From positions 5,022,001 through 5,086,000 of the forward strand of contig NZ_BAABKV010000001.1 of NCBI RefSeq assembly GCF_039544005.1: DNA of 64,000 nt, given 5' to 3'. Within the stretch, counting starts at the first letter, position 1. Each line of letters begins with the position of its first letter. Origin of the DNA: Kitasatospora paranensis. GTDB taxonomy: Bacteria > Actinomycetota > Actinomycetes > Streptomycetales > Streptomycetaceae. The notes under the pieces were generated by a model. That model ran no database searches and had not been told where the DNA came from. It was given only the letters and a program-made list of their open reading frames with translations. The position numbers were made by a program, and so were the translations under genes. Of the stretch, positions 8,811 through 20,662 are shown one piece after another.

Positions 8811-9431
8811 GACGAAGTACCCCCTCCATCGCGAATGGTGCGCACACCCTCTCCGGGGTGGCCCCACACCTTCTTCACACGAGGGTACGGAGCCGGGGCG
8901 GGGCGCGGGCGGCTTCGCGCAAAGCGGTGGGCCGGGGGTGCCGGACGGCACCGGACGGCGGGTTGCGGACAGCGGTGAGGCCCGGGCCGCGCTCCAGGGA
9001 AGAGCGGTGGCCCGGGCCTCCACATCTGCCGGCCGCCCCCACCCAGGGCCGTCCGGCCTTCGCACTCCCGACCCCCATCGGGATGCGACGGGCCCGCTGC
9101 AGCCATCCCCCACGGTTGGGTGCGGCGGGCACGTGATCCATCCTGCGCGGTCGGCATGGACGGGCAGTGACAGGAGTATGTCGAGTTCTTGACGTTCTGC
9201 CCCGGCCCGTCCCCCTCCCGCCCGCGCCCGGCCGCCCGCTCCGCACCCCCGGCCGGCCCCCGCAGGCCGCGCCCGCGGGCCCGTCCGCCCGTGCCGGGCC
9301 CGGTTCGCGGGGGTGTCCGCGCGGCGTGCGGCGTAGGCTGGATACCCCCGGGGCGCACCGCGTGCCGGGCTGTTCGCGTTGCCCGGCCGACCGCTCGGCG
9401 CCGGGCCACTCCAGCCGTGGAGCCAACAAGC
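8811..9431. other. 620-bp divergent intergenic region with one hairpin
   Basis: This very GC-rich region separates the dehydrogenase from mfd. It contains an inverted repeat, GAGGCCCGGGCC at 8977-8988 pairing with 9009-9020 (12 bp, 20-nt loop). I see no convincing gene; open frames here lack RBS and domain content. Promoters for both neighbours must lie here but cannot be placed confidently. Confidence 0.5.
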
Positions 9432-13046
<3,615 letters not shown>

Positions 13047-13185
13047 CGCCCATCCGCCGGACGGGCACGGGGTCTGGGCAAGGGGCCGGAACGCTCCCTA
13101 TTGTTCACCTCAGTCAGGAGAACCATCGGACACCGCACTGGGTCCTGGCCCGGCAGGATCGGCCGGACAGGGCCCAGCCGCACCC

Positions 13186-13207
13186 GCCCCCGGCCTCGGC
13201 CGGGGGC
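13186..13207. terminator. Hairpin after mfd
   Basis: GCCCCCGGCC pairs perfectly with GGCCGGGGGC around a TC loop. It lies 140 bp after mfd and 19 bp before the lipoprotein start, so it could be the mfd terminator or part of the next gene's leader. Confidence 0.5.
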
Positions 13208-13225
13208 CCACCCGGGAGGCCCCAA

Positions 13226-13864
13226 GTGATCCGCACCCGCTCCGCCCGCCGGCCCGTTCGTACGGTCGCCGGTGTCCTGCTCGCCGCCGCGGCGCTCTCC
13301 GCGTGCGGCGGCGCACCGGCCCACCAGGGGGCGGCGGCGGTGGTCGGCGACGAGCGGATCCCGATCTCCACCGTCCAGGCCAGGGTGACCGCGCTGCGCG
13401 ACGCCACGGTGGTCGCCGCCGCGGGCGGCGCCGTCCCGGAGGAGAACGGCCTCGCCCGCCGCACCGTCGCCGAACTCGTCCTCGACCGGGTGATCGCCCG
13501 GGCCCTCGCCGACCGCGGACTGTCCGTCTCCGAGGGCGAGGTCGACCAGCAGCGGGCGGCCGACGCGAAGATGCTCGGCGGCGACGCCGCCCTGCAGCGG
13601 GCCCTGGTGCTCCGGCAGGGCGTGGACGCGGCCGCGATCCCGTCCTTCTACCGCCAGCAGCTGGGCATCAAGAAGATCGCCGCGGCCCAGGGGCAGGACG
13701 CCCAGACCCCGGCCGGCGACGCGGTCGTCCGCAAGGCGCTCGCCGAGGCCGGCGGCGCCCTGCGGATCGACGTCAACCCCCGGTACGGCCGCTGGGACCC
13801 GCAGCGGATCGCCCTGGTCGACGCGGTCGCCGACTGGCTGCCGCAGCGCGCGGCGACGGCCTGA
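13226..13864 (+). CDS. SurA N-terminal domain lipoprotein
   Basis: The product is a 212-residue exported protein. It has a signal peptide ending in lipobox LSAC (Cys at about residue 28) and then VVGDERIPISTVQARVTAL, typical of the SurA/PrsA-type N-terminal chaperone region. No parvulin prolyl-isomerase domain follows. Probable location is the outer face of the membrane, with a chaperone-like role inferred from the family. GTG 13226 is chosen as start because GGGAGG lies 7 bases upstream and the signal peptide begins directly after it. The order mfd-SurA lipoprotein-mazG resembles that seen in Streptomyces genomes. Confidence 0.82.
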   Translation: MIRTRSARRPVRTVAGVLLAAAALSACGGAPAHQGAAAVVGDERIPISTVQARVTALRDATVVAAAGGAVPEENGLARRTVAELVLDRVIARALADRGLSVSEGEVDQQRAADAKMLGGDAALQRALVLRQGVDAAAIPSFYRQQLGIKKIAAAQGQDAQTPAGDAVVRKALAEAGGALRIDVNPRYGRWDPQRIALVDAVADWLPQRAATA

Positions 13865-13905
13865 CCCCGCCCCCGGCGGTCCGCGCCGGAGGGTAGGTTC
13901 GGGGT

Positions 13906-14898
13906 GTGGAGACTCCGAAGCTGATCCTGCTGACCACCACCCACCGGATCGCCCCCGGCCTGCTGTCCTGGCCGGCCTGGGAGGCGCTGAAGTCCGCCGG
14001 ACGGGTGCTGGCCGCCGACCCGGAACACCCGCAGCTGCCCGCCCTGCGCCAGGCCGGCGTCGAGGTGGAGCTCGTCGAGCGGACGTCCGCCCCGGCGCTG
14101 GCCCGGCTGCTGGCCGGGGCAGGCCCGGTGCTGTTCCTCGGCAGTCCGGACGGCGACCCCGGCCTCACCGACGCGCTGGCCCGGATCGCCGTCGAGGAGG
14201 CCGGGTCGGTGCCGGAGATCGAGCTGCTGCCCGGCTCCTGGGACCTCCCCGGGGCCCGGCTGCTGGACCTGGCCTCGGTGATGGACCGGCTGCGCTCGCC
14301 CGGCGGCTGCCCCTGGGACGCCGAGCAGACCCACGAGACGCTGGTGAAGTACCTGGTGGAGGAGGCCTTCGAGCTGGTCGAGGCGATCGAGGAGGGCGAC
14401 CGGGTCACGCTCCGCGAGGAGCTCGGCGACGTCCTGCTCCAGGTCTTCTTCCACTCCAGGATCGCCGAGGAGCACCCCGAGGACCCGTTCTCGGTCGACG
14501 ACGTGGCCGGGGACATCGTCGAGAAGCTGATGTACCGCCACCCGCACGTCTTCGGAGACGTCGAGGCCGACGAGTCGGCCCAGGTGGAGGCCAACTGGGA
14601 GCAGCTGAAGGCCGCCGAGAAGCAGCGCGAGTCCGTCCTGGACGGGGTGCCGGCCGGGCTGCCGTCACTGGCGTACGCGGCGAAGCTGGTCTCCCGCGTC
14701 CGCCGGGCGGGCTTCACGGCGGTGCCCGACGCGCCGTACGAGCTGCCCGCGGAGCTGACCGCGGACAGTGCGGGCGAGCTGCTGCTCGCGGTGGCGCAGC
14801 GCGCGTACGACGCCGGGGTGGACGTGGACGCCGCGCTGCGCGGCGCGGGCCGCCGCTACCGGACGGCGGTGCGGGCCGCGGAGGGGCTGACCGACTGA
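13906..14898 (+). CDS. mazG: Nucleoside triphosphate pyrophosphohydrolase MazG
   Basis: The 330-residue protein has an N-terminal domain of about 120 residues and a MazG domain. The metal-binding EExxE...ExxD pattern is seen in LVEEAFELVEAIEEGD and LREELGDVLLQVFFHS (about residues 148-185), introduced by LRSPGGCPWDAEQTHETL. MazG hydrolyses NTPs and dNTPs to the monophosphate and pyrophosphate, cleaning the nucleotide pool. GTG 13906 is preceded by TAGGTT at 13894-13899 and no Shine-Dalgarno sequence, so a leaderless transcript is likely. The 3' end overlaps the convergent SDR-like gene by 43 bp. Confidence 0.93.
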   Translation: METPKLILLTTTHRIAPGLLSWPAWEALKSAGRVLAADPEHPQLPALRQAGVEVELVERTSAPALARLLAGAGPVLFLGSPDGDPGLTDALARIAVEEAGSVPEIELLPGSWDLPGARLLDLASVMDRLRSPGGCPWDAEQTHETLVKYLVEEAFELVEAIEEGDRVTLREELGDVLLQVFFHSRIAEEHPEDPFSVDDVAGDIVEKLMYRHPHVFGDVEADESAQVEANWEQLKAAEKQRESVLDGVPAGLPSLAYAAKLVSRVRRAGFTAVPDAPYELPAELTADSAGELLLAVAQRAYDAGVDVDAALRGAGRRYRTAVRAAEGLTD

Positions 14899-15284
14899 CG
14901 CTGCGGCGGGACGACCTCGCCGATCGCCTCGCCGACCAGGGCGAGGAGTTCGGCCAGCGGGTCCAGGTGGTCGGGCAGCTCGTCGAGGGAGACGACCCGC
15001 TCGCCGTGCGGGCCGGCCACCGCGAACAGGTCGATCGGGCCGAGGTGCTTGGCGGCGGTGGCGACCAGCGCGGCGATGTCGCTGGGCTGGTGGGCGTCGC
15101 CGCTGACGCCGACCACCGGGCAGCCGGGCCGGTCGAGCTCGGCGGCGAGGTCCTCGGCGACTCCGGGGCGCAGATCGGCGACCAGCAGGCCCTTGGCCCC
15201 GGCGGCGGCGAACCGGCGGGCGAGATCCCCGCCCTCGCCGCCCCCGAGTACCGCGATGACCACCACTGCCCCGGCTACTCGCAT
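14856..15284 (-). CDS. Truncated/degenerate short-chain dehydrogenase-like protein
   Basis: The 142-residue reading frame has a good RBS (GGGAGGAGC) before its ATG. Residues 1-60 look like the first half of an SDR Rossmann fold (ARRFAAAGAKGLLVADLRPG), followed by DAHQPSDIAALVATAAKHLG. The usual TGxxxGIG loop is replaced by LGGGEGGDLA, and the catalytic Ser and YxxxK part is absent; the protein ends in a short unrelated tail. It is therefore probably not an active reductase. It overlaps the mazG 3' end tail to tail. It may be a real small NAD-binding-like protein or a decaying gene. Confidence 0.6.
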   Translation of the reverse strand: MRVAGAVVVIAVLGGGEGGDLARRFAAAGAKGLLVADLRPGVAEDLAAELDRPGCPVVGVSGDAHQPSDIAALVATAAKHLGPIDLFAVAGPHGERVVSLDELPDHLDPLAELLALVGEAIGEVVPPQRQSVSPSAARTAVR

Positions 15285-15443
15285 GGCCTGCTCCTCCCTG
15301 AGAGCGATACCCCGTGGACGGCACCGCACGGCCGCCACCAACGGTTATCGGAGGATGGTAGGCACCCCGCGACCCTCCGCAACAGGGATTACCCGCCAGG
15401 TGACCAGACTCACGCCCGTCCAGGTCAAGATACGGTCTGGAAC

Positions 15444-16693
15444 ATGCCGGACACCCCCTGCCGCACCGACCCGACCTCTTCACGTGGGAGTTCGCCGCCG
15501 ATCCCTACCCCGCGTACGCCTGGCTGCGCGAGCACGCGCCGGTGCACCGCACCACCCTGCCCAGCGGGGTGGACGCCTGGCTGGTCACCCGGTACGCGGA
15601 CGCCCGGCAGGCGCTCGCGGACGCCCGGCTCTCCAAGAACCCGGTGCACCACAGCGAGCAGGCGCACCGGGCCGGCCGGGTCGGCATCCCGGGGGAGCGG
15701 CAGGCGGACCTCATGACCCACCTGCTGAACATCGACCCGCCCGACCACACCCGGCTGCGCCGGCTGGTGTCCAAGGCGTTCACCCCGCGCCGGGTGGCGG
15801 AGTTCGAGCCACGGGTGCAGGAGCTCACCGACCGGCTGATCGACTCCTTCGCGGAGCGCGGCTCGGCCGACCTGATCCACGAGTTCGCCTTCCCGCTCCC
15901 CATCTACGCGATCTGCGACCTGCTGGGGGTGCCCGCCGAGGACCAGGACGACTTCCGGGACTGGGCGGGCATGATGATCCGGCACGGCCGCGGCCCGCGC
16001 GGCGGCGTGGCGCGGGCGGTGAAGCGGATGCGCGGCTACCTCGCCGAGCTGATCCACCGCAAGCGCGCCGACCTCGGCGACGACCTCATCTCGGGCCTGA
16101 TCAGGGCGAGCGACCACGGCGAGCACCTCACCGAGAACGAGGCGGCGGCGATGGCGTTCATCCTGCTGTTCGCGGGCTTCGAGACCACCGTCAACCTGAT
16201 CGGCAACGGCCTGTACGCGCTGCTGCGCAACCCCGGCCAGCGGGCCCTGCTCCAGGCCTCGGTGGCCCGCGGCGAGAGCGGCCTGCTGGAGACCGGCATC
16301 GAGGAACTGCTCCGCTACGACGGACCGGTGGAGCTGGCCACCTGGCGGTTCGCGACCGTCCCGCTGACCGTCGGCGGGGTGGGGATCCCGGCCGGCGACC
16401 CGGTGCTGGTGGTGCTGGCCGCGGCCGACCGCGATCCGGCGCGGTTCTCCGACGAGAACACGCTGGACCTCGCCCGCACCGACAACCCGCACCTGGGGTT
16501 CGGACACGGCATCCACTACTGCATCGGCGCGCCGCTGGCCCGGCTTGAGGGGCGGGCGGCGCTGGCCACCCTGCTGACCAGGCTGCCCGACCTGGAGTTG
16601 GCCGCCGACCCGGACGAACTCCGCTGGCGGGGCGGTCTCATCATGCGCGGGCTGCGGGAACTGCCGGTGTCCTTCACGCCCTCCGGGGGCTGA
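15444..16693 (+). CDS. Cytochrome P450, frameshifted near the N-terminus as given
   Basis: The heme-ligand loop FGHGIHYCIGAPLARLE (Cys at about residue 360), the I-helix FAGFETTVN and the ExxR region (IEELLRYDGPVELATWRF) identify a bacterial class I P450 that needs ferredoxin partners. The main frame has an in-frame ATG only at 15542, inside the conserved A-helix region. Restoring one C in CCC at 15470-15472 joins MPDTPCRTDP (ATG 15444) to DLFTWEFAADPYPAYAWLRE, giving a normal 416-residue protein. The substrate is unknown. A GC hairpin follows at 16702-16740. Confidence 0.88.
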
Positions 16694-16701
16694 CCCGCCG
16701 C

Positions 16702-16740
16702 CGGACGGCCGGCGCGCCGGGAGCGGCCGGCGGCCGTCCG
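16702..16740 (+). terminator. Hairpin after the P450 gene
   Basis: CGGACGGCCG at 16702-16711 pairs with CGGCCGTCCG at 16731-16740 across a GC-rich loop, ten bases after the P450 stop codon. Confidence 0.55.
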
Positions 16741-16875
16741 CTGCTCCGCCCGGGGGCGTGTCGACCGGGCGCGTGTCGCGGCCCGCCCGAAGGGCCGTCA
16801 AACCGGACAAATCAGCCTCGTTCGTGGGCGATAATCGGTTCGCCGTAATTCTTGCGTGATAGTGGCGATATGAGC

Positions 16876-16905
16876 TTGTGATTGGTCGTTCGATCTGCCT
16901 ACTCT
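16876..16905 (+). promoter_or_regulatory. Candidate promoter for the riboswitch-rpf transcript
   Basis: TTGTGA (16876-16881), an 18-bp spacer and TACTCT (16900-16905) resemble an actinomycete housekeeping promoter and lie about 35 bp before the riboswitch. Confidence 0.4.
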
Positions 16906-16939
16906 CCGGATCGGCCCGCAACCGCGGGCCGCGGCCGCG

Positions 16940-17118
16940 GAACGCCGAATCCTGTCCACCGCGCGCCGATTCGACGGAACAGACCCAGGACAGGGGCGGG
17001 GGACCCACGTTCGTCGCCGTCCCCACGGCTAGGGGTGAAGCCGCGTCAGCAGGTCCCCTCCTGCGGCCGCGGCCGGGCCAAGCCTCCCGGTCCGAACCCG
17101 ACAGCTCACCTCGCAGGC
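16940..17118 (+). promoter_or_regulatory. ydaO/yuaA (c-di-AMP) riboswitch
   Basis: The leader of the Rpf gene contains the conserved blocks of this class in order: CGCCGAATCCTG (16943), GGGGGACCCA (about 16998), AGGGGTGAAGCCGC (17031), and near the 3' end CCGAACCCGACAGCT with CACCTCGCAGGC (17092-17118). The class binds cyclic di-AMP. In Streptomyces such elements precede cell-wall hydrolase genes including rpf genes and switch them off when c-di-AMP is high. The element ends about 20 bases before the start codon, which suits transcriptional attenuation or RBS control. Confidence 0.88.
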
Positions 17119-17137
17119 GTTCGGAGAGGGACTTCCC

Positions 17138-17983
17138 ATGCTCTTCACCGGACCTGGCCGCCACCGCCGTCGCACCTCCGCCGAGAAGGCGGTCGCCGTG
17201 GCGGGCGTCACCGGCGTCGGCCTCGCCCTTCCGCTGCTCACCGCCGCCGGCGCGTCCGCAGCACCGGTCTCCACCTGGGACAAGGTCGCCCAGTGCGAGA
17301 GTGGCGGGAACTGGGCCATCAACACCGGCAACGGCTTCTACGGCGGCCTCCAGTTCACCGCCGGCACCTGGAAGGGCTTCGGTGGCACCCGGTACGCGGC
17401 CTTCGCCCACCAGGCCAGCAAGGGCCAGCAGATCGCCGTCGCCGAGAAGGTGCTCGCCTCCCAGGGGCCCGGCGCCTGGCCGGTCTGTTCCAAACGCGCC
17501 GGCCTGACCCGCGGCGGCGGCTCACTCGCGAAGGCCGATTCCGCCGAGGGCGCGAGTACCGCGGCGCCGCGCTCCGGCGCCGCCCCGCAGTTCCCCGGCC
17601 GGGGCGGCTGGGACGCGGACGACCGGGTGTACTGGTACCAGAAGGACGGTGCCTGGTATTGGACGGCGCACCGGGAGATCTACCAGCGGTACGCCGCGGC
17701 CGCCGACCTGCCGGAGGGCGTGGAGGAGGCGTCCGACACCGGGCCGGACACCGGCTCGCGGGCAGCTGACCCGTCGGACGCCGGCGGGCAGACCCTGCAG
17801 GCGGCGCCGCTGCCGGAGACCGGCCGCGGAACGTACACCGTCCGGCCCGGTGACACCCTGTCGGGGATCGCCGTCGAGCGGGACGTGCCCGGCGGCTGGC
17901 AGCAGCTCTACGCGGCCAACCGCGCGACCGTGGGCGCCGACCCCGACCTGATCCTGCCCGGGCAGGAGATCGAGCTGGGCTGA
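17138..17983 (+). CDS. rpfA: Resuscitation-promoting factor-like transglycosylase with LysM
   Basis: The protein is 281 residues. A signal peptide of about 42 residues ends in ASAAPV. The Rpf domain (STWDKVAQCESGGNWAINTG, about residues 45-118) includes the catalytic Glu in CESGGNW. A WYQKDGAWYWTAH middle region follows, and a C-terminal LysM repeat (YTVRPGDTLSGIAVE, about residues 232-281) binds peptidoglycan. Rpf proteins cleave peptidoglycan and promote spore germination and growth resumption. The c-di-AMP riboswitch upstream and the neighbouring eno gene match the arrangement around S. coelicolor rpfA, which is why the symbol is offered. RBS is GGAGAGGG. Confidence 0.9.
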   Translation: MLFTGPGRHRRRTSAEKAVAVAGVTGVGLALPLLTAAGASAAPVSTWDKVAQCESGGNWAINTGNGFYGGLQFTAGTWKGFGGTRYAAFAHQASKGQQIAVAEKVLASQGPGAWPVCSKRAGLTRGGGSLAKADSAEGASTAAPRSGAAPQFPGRGGWDADDRVYWYQKDGAWYWTAHREIYQRYAAAADLPEGVEEASDTGPDTGSRAADPSDAGGQTLQAAPLPETGRGTYTVRPGDTLSGIAVERDVPGGWQQLYAANRATVGADPDLILPGQEIELG

Positions 17984-17994
17984 CGGCCGCCCGG

Positions 17995-18036
17995 CCTCCC
18001 GGTCGCGGCCCCGGCGCCGCGGCTGCGACCGGGAGG
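17995..18036 (+). terminator. Hairpin terminator of the rpf gene
   Basis: CCTCCCGGTCGC at 17995-18006 pairs perfectly with GCGACCGGGAGG at 18025-18036. Confidence 0.8.
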
Positions 18037-18093
18037 TCCGGTTTACGATCCTTCAGGTGAACTACCGGCGAGTAGCCGGGCCACACGGTGAGA

Positions 18094-18138
18094 CAGGGCC
18101 ATGCCCGGCATGGCCCTGGGGCCCCGTGCGGTTAGGCT
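18094..18138 (+). promoter_or_regulatory. eno promoter region with 11-bp inverted repeat
   Basis: CAGGGCCATGC (18094-18104) and GCATGGCCCTG (18108-18118) form a perfect inverted repeat, followed by a TAGGCT -10-like box at 18133-18138, 44 bp before the eno start. The repeat would overlap the -35 zone, so it could be an operator; it could equally be a second terminator. Confidence 0.4.
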
Positions 18139-18181
18139 CTGGTCGTAACGACTCACATCCGCTTCCGCTAGGAGATGCTTC

Positions 18182-19468
18182 GTGCCGTCCATTGATGTCG
18201 TCGTAGCCCGTGAGATTCTCGACTCTCGCGGCAACCCCACCGTCGAGGTCGAGGTGGGTCTCGACGATGGCAGCACGGGCCGTGCCGCCGTCCCGTCCGG
18301 TGCGTCCACCGGTGCTTTCGAGGCGCTGGAGCTCCGCGACGGCGACAAGAACCGCTACTTCGGCAAGGGCGTCGAGAAGGCCGTCCTCGCCGTCATCGAG
18401 CAGATCGGCCCCGAGCTGGTCGGCTACGACGCCACCGAGCAGCGCCTGATCGACCAGGCCATGCTCGACCTGGACGCCACCCCGGACAAGTCCTCGCTCG
18501 GCGCCAACGCCATCCTCGGCGTCTCCCTCGCCGTCGCGCACGCCGCCTCCGAGGCCAGCGACCTGCCGCTGTTCCGCTACCTCGGCGGCCCGAACGCGCA
18601 CGTCCTGCCGGTGCCGATGATGAACATCCTCAACGGCGGCTCGCACGCGGACTCCAACGTCGACATCCAGGAGTTCATGATCGCCCCGATCGGCGCGGAG
18701 TCCTTCTCCGAGGCCGTCCGCTGGGGCGTCGAGGTCTACCACACGCTCAAGGGCGTGCTGAAGGAGCGCGGCCTGTCCACCGGCCTCGGCGACGAGGGCG
18801 GCTTCGCGCCGAACCTGGACTCCAACCGCGAGGCCCTCGACCTCATCGTCGAGGCCATCAAGAAGGCCGGCTACACCCCGGGCAAGGACGTCGCGCTCGC
18901 CCTGGACGTCGCCGCCTCCGAGTTCCACAACGACGGTGCCTACACCTTCGAGGGCAAGGCGATCTCCTCCGCCGAGCTCATCGACTACTACGCCGAGCTC
19001 GTCGCCGCGTACCCGCTCGTCTCCATCGAGGACCCGCTGGACGAGTCCGACTGGGACGGCTGGAAGGCCATGACCGACAAGCTGGGCGACAAGGTCCAGC
19101 TCGTCGGTGACGACCTGTTCGTCACCAACCCGGCCCGTCTGGCCCGCGGCATCGAGACCGGCACCGCCAACGCGCTGCTCGTCAAGGTCAACCAGATCGG
19201 CTCGCTGACCGAGACCCTGGACGCCGTCGAGCTGGCCCAGCGCAACGGCTACCGCTGCATGATGTCGCACCGCTCCGGCGAGACCGAGGACGTCACCATC
19301 GCCGACCTCGCCGTCGCCACCAACTGCGGCCAGATCAAGACCGGCGCCCCGGCCCGCTCCGAGCGCGTCGCCAAGTACAACCAGCTGCTGCGCATCGAGG
19401 AGATCCTCGACGACGCCGCCGAGTACGCGGGCCGCGGCGCGTTCCCGCGCTTCAAGTTCGAAGGCTGA
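18182..19468 (+). CDS. eno: Enolase (phosphopyruvate hydratase)
   Basis: The 428-residue protein converts 2-phosphoglycerate to phosphoenolpyruvate in glycolysis and is expected to be cytosolic. All hallmarks are present: the N-terminal REILDSRGNPTVEVEV, the substrate loop SGASTGAFEALELRD, the Mg ligands in ALDVAASEF, VSIEDPLDESDW and LVGDDLFVTN, and the family signature LLVKVNQIGSLTET with SHRSGETED. Start is GTG 18182 with AGGAGA ten bases upstream. It is followed by a strong hairpin and then ftsB, the usual actinomycete order. Confidence 0.98.
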   Translation: MPSIDVVVAREILDSRGNPTVEVEVGLDDGSTGRAAVPSGASTGAFEALELRDGDKNRYFGKGVEKAVLAVIEQIGPELVGYDATEQRLIDQAMLDLDATPDKSSLGANAILGVSLAVAHAASEASDLPLFRYLGGPNAHVLPVPMMNILNGGSHADSNVDIQEFMIAPIGAESFSEAVRWGVEVYHTLKGVLKERGLSTGLGDEGGFAPNLDSNREALDLIVEAIKKAGYTPGKDVALALDVAASEFHNDGAYTFEGKAISSAELIDYYAELVAAYPLVSIEDPLDESDWDGWKAMTDKLGDKVQLVGDDLFVTNPARLARGIETGTANALLVKVNQIGSLTETLDAVELAQRNGYRCMMSHRSGETEDVTIADLAVATNCGQIKTGAPARSERVAKYNQLLRIEEILDDAAEYAGRGAFPRFKFEG

Positions 19469-19502
19469 GCTGACACCCGCGCGCTGACACACAGCCGCTG
19501 GA

Positions 19503-19547
19503 CCGGTGCCCCGGCGTCCACCCCGTAGGGTGGGGCCGGGGCACCGG
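19503..19547 (+). terminator. Terminator after eno
   Basis: CCGGTGCCCCGGC (19503-19515) pairs perfectly with 19535-19547; an inner CCACCC/GGGTGG pair extends the structure. Confidence 0.75.
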
Positions 19548-19569
19548 CGTGAGCAGGAGGGGTACGAGC

Positions 19570-20010
19570 ATGTGGAAGATCCCGGGACTGGCGGGGCGTC
19601 CGCGCTTCACCAGCCGTGCGACGGTGCTCGTGCTCGTCCTGTGCTCGCTGGTGGCGATACTCGCCTACCCCACCCGGCAGTTCCTGACCCAGCGCTCCGA
19701 GATCGCCGCCCAGCGGGCCCGGGCCGAACACGCCCGCCAGCAGGTGGAGGAGCTCCGCCGGGAGAAGGCCCGCTGGCAGGACCCGGAGTACGTCAAGGCG
19801 CAGGCCCGCGAGCGGCTGCACTACGCGATGCCGGGTGAGACCCCGTTCGTCTCGGTCGACCCGTCGGCGCCCGCCACCCAGGGCTCGGTCTCGGGCGACG
19901 CGCTGGGCTCCGGCCCCGTCCGGGCCGCCAAACCCTGGTACACCACCGTCCTGGACTCGGTCGACCTGGCCGACCAGGCCCCCGCCCCTCACGAAGACAG
20001 CACCCCATGA
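19570..20010 (+). CDS. ftsB: FtsB/DivIC-family septum formation initiator
   Basis: The 146-residue protein has one transmembrane helix (ATVLVLVLCSLVAILAY, about residues 17-33). A short extracellular coiled coil follows (SEIAAQRARAEHARQQVEEL), and then the conserved DPEYVKAQARERLHYAMPGET that marks the family. FtsB/DivIC joins FtsL and FtsQ/DivIB in the divisome. A GTG at 19549 is in frame, but GGAGG lies correctly for ATG 19570. Its stop overlaps the next start (ATGA at 20007), so the two are coupled. Confidence 0.9.
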   Translation: MWKIPGLAGRPRFTSRATVLVLVLCSLVAILAYPTRQFLTQRSEIAAQRARAEHARQQVEELRREKARWQDPEYVKAQARERLHYAMPGETPFVSVDPSAPATQGSVSGDALGSGPVRAAKPWYTTVLDSVDLADQAPAPHEDSTP

Positions 20011-20662
20011 CCTCTGAACAGCTTCCCGGCCCCGCCGACGCCCCCGACGCCGACCGCGACATCGCCGCCATCGCCGCCCAGCTCGGCCGCGTCCCGCGCG
20101 GGACGCGCGGCGTGGCCCACCGCTGCCCGTGCGGCAACCCGGACGTCGTCGAGACGGCGCCCCGGCTGCCCGACGGCACGCCGTTCCCGACGCTCTACTA
20201 CCTGACCTGCCCCCGAGCCGCCTCGCTGATCGGCACCCTGGAGGCCGACGGCGTGATGAAGGAGCAGTCCGCGCGCCTCGCCGAGGACCCGGAGCTGGCC
20301 GACGCCTACCGCAGGGCGCACGAGGACTACATCGCCCGCCGCGACGCCATCGAGGTGCTGGAGGGCTTCCCGAGCGCGGGCGGCATGCCCGACCGGGTCA
20401 AGTGCCTGCACGTGCTGGTCGGCCACGCGCTGGCGGCCGGCCCGGGCGTCAACCCGCTCGGCGACGAGGCGATCGGCATGCTGGAGGACTGGTGGGCCAA
20501 GGGGCCCTGCGTCTCGCCGGCCGAGGTCGACGCCGCGGCGGGCCGGGTCGCCCGCAACCGCGCCAAGAACCAGGACCACACCGCGGTCATCGCGGCCAAG
20601 GAGCAGAAGTCCGCCGAGCGCGCCGAGAAGAAGCGCCAGGCGCAGGAGGAGGGGACAGGTGA
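20007..20662 (+). CDS. DUF501 family protein, frameshifted at the very end as given
   Basis: The reading frame from ATG 20007 shows the DUF501 core: RGVAHRCPCGNPDVVETAPR, TLYYLTCPRAA, and a late segment with Cys and His (MPDRVKCLHVLVGHAL). As given, it runs without a stop far into ppx. Restoring one G in the G4 run at 20651-20654 brings in TGA at 20660-20662, overlapping the ppx GTG as GTGA, a typical operon junction. The corrected length is 218 residues. The function of DUF501 is unknown; its fixed position between ftsB and ppx is common in actinomycetes. Confidence 0.82.

Noticed and set aside
8797..9192. 131-codon plus-strand frame between the dehydrogenase and mfd
   Set aside because: Begins inside the dehydrogenase start region, has no RBS and random low-complexity composition.
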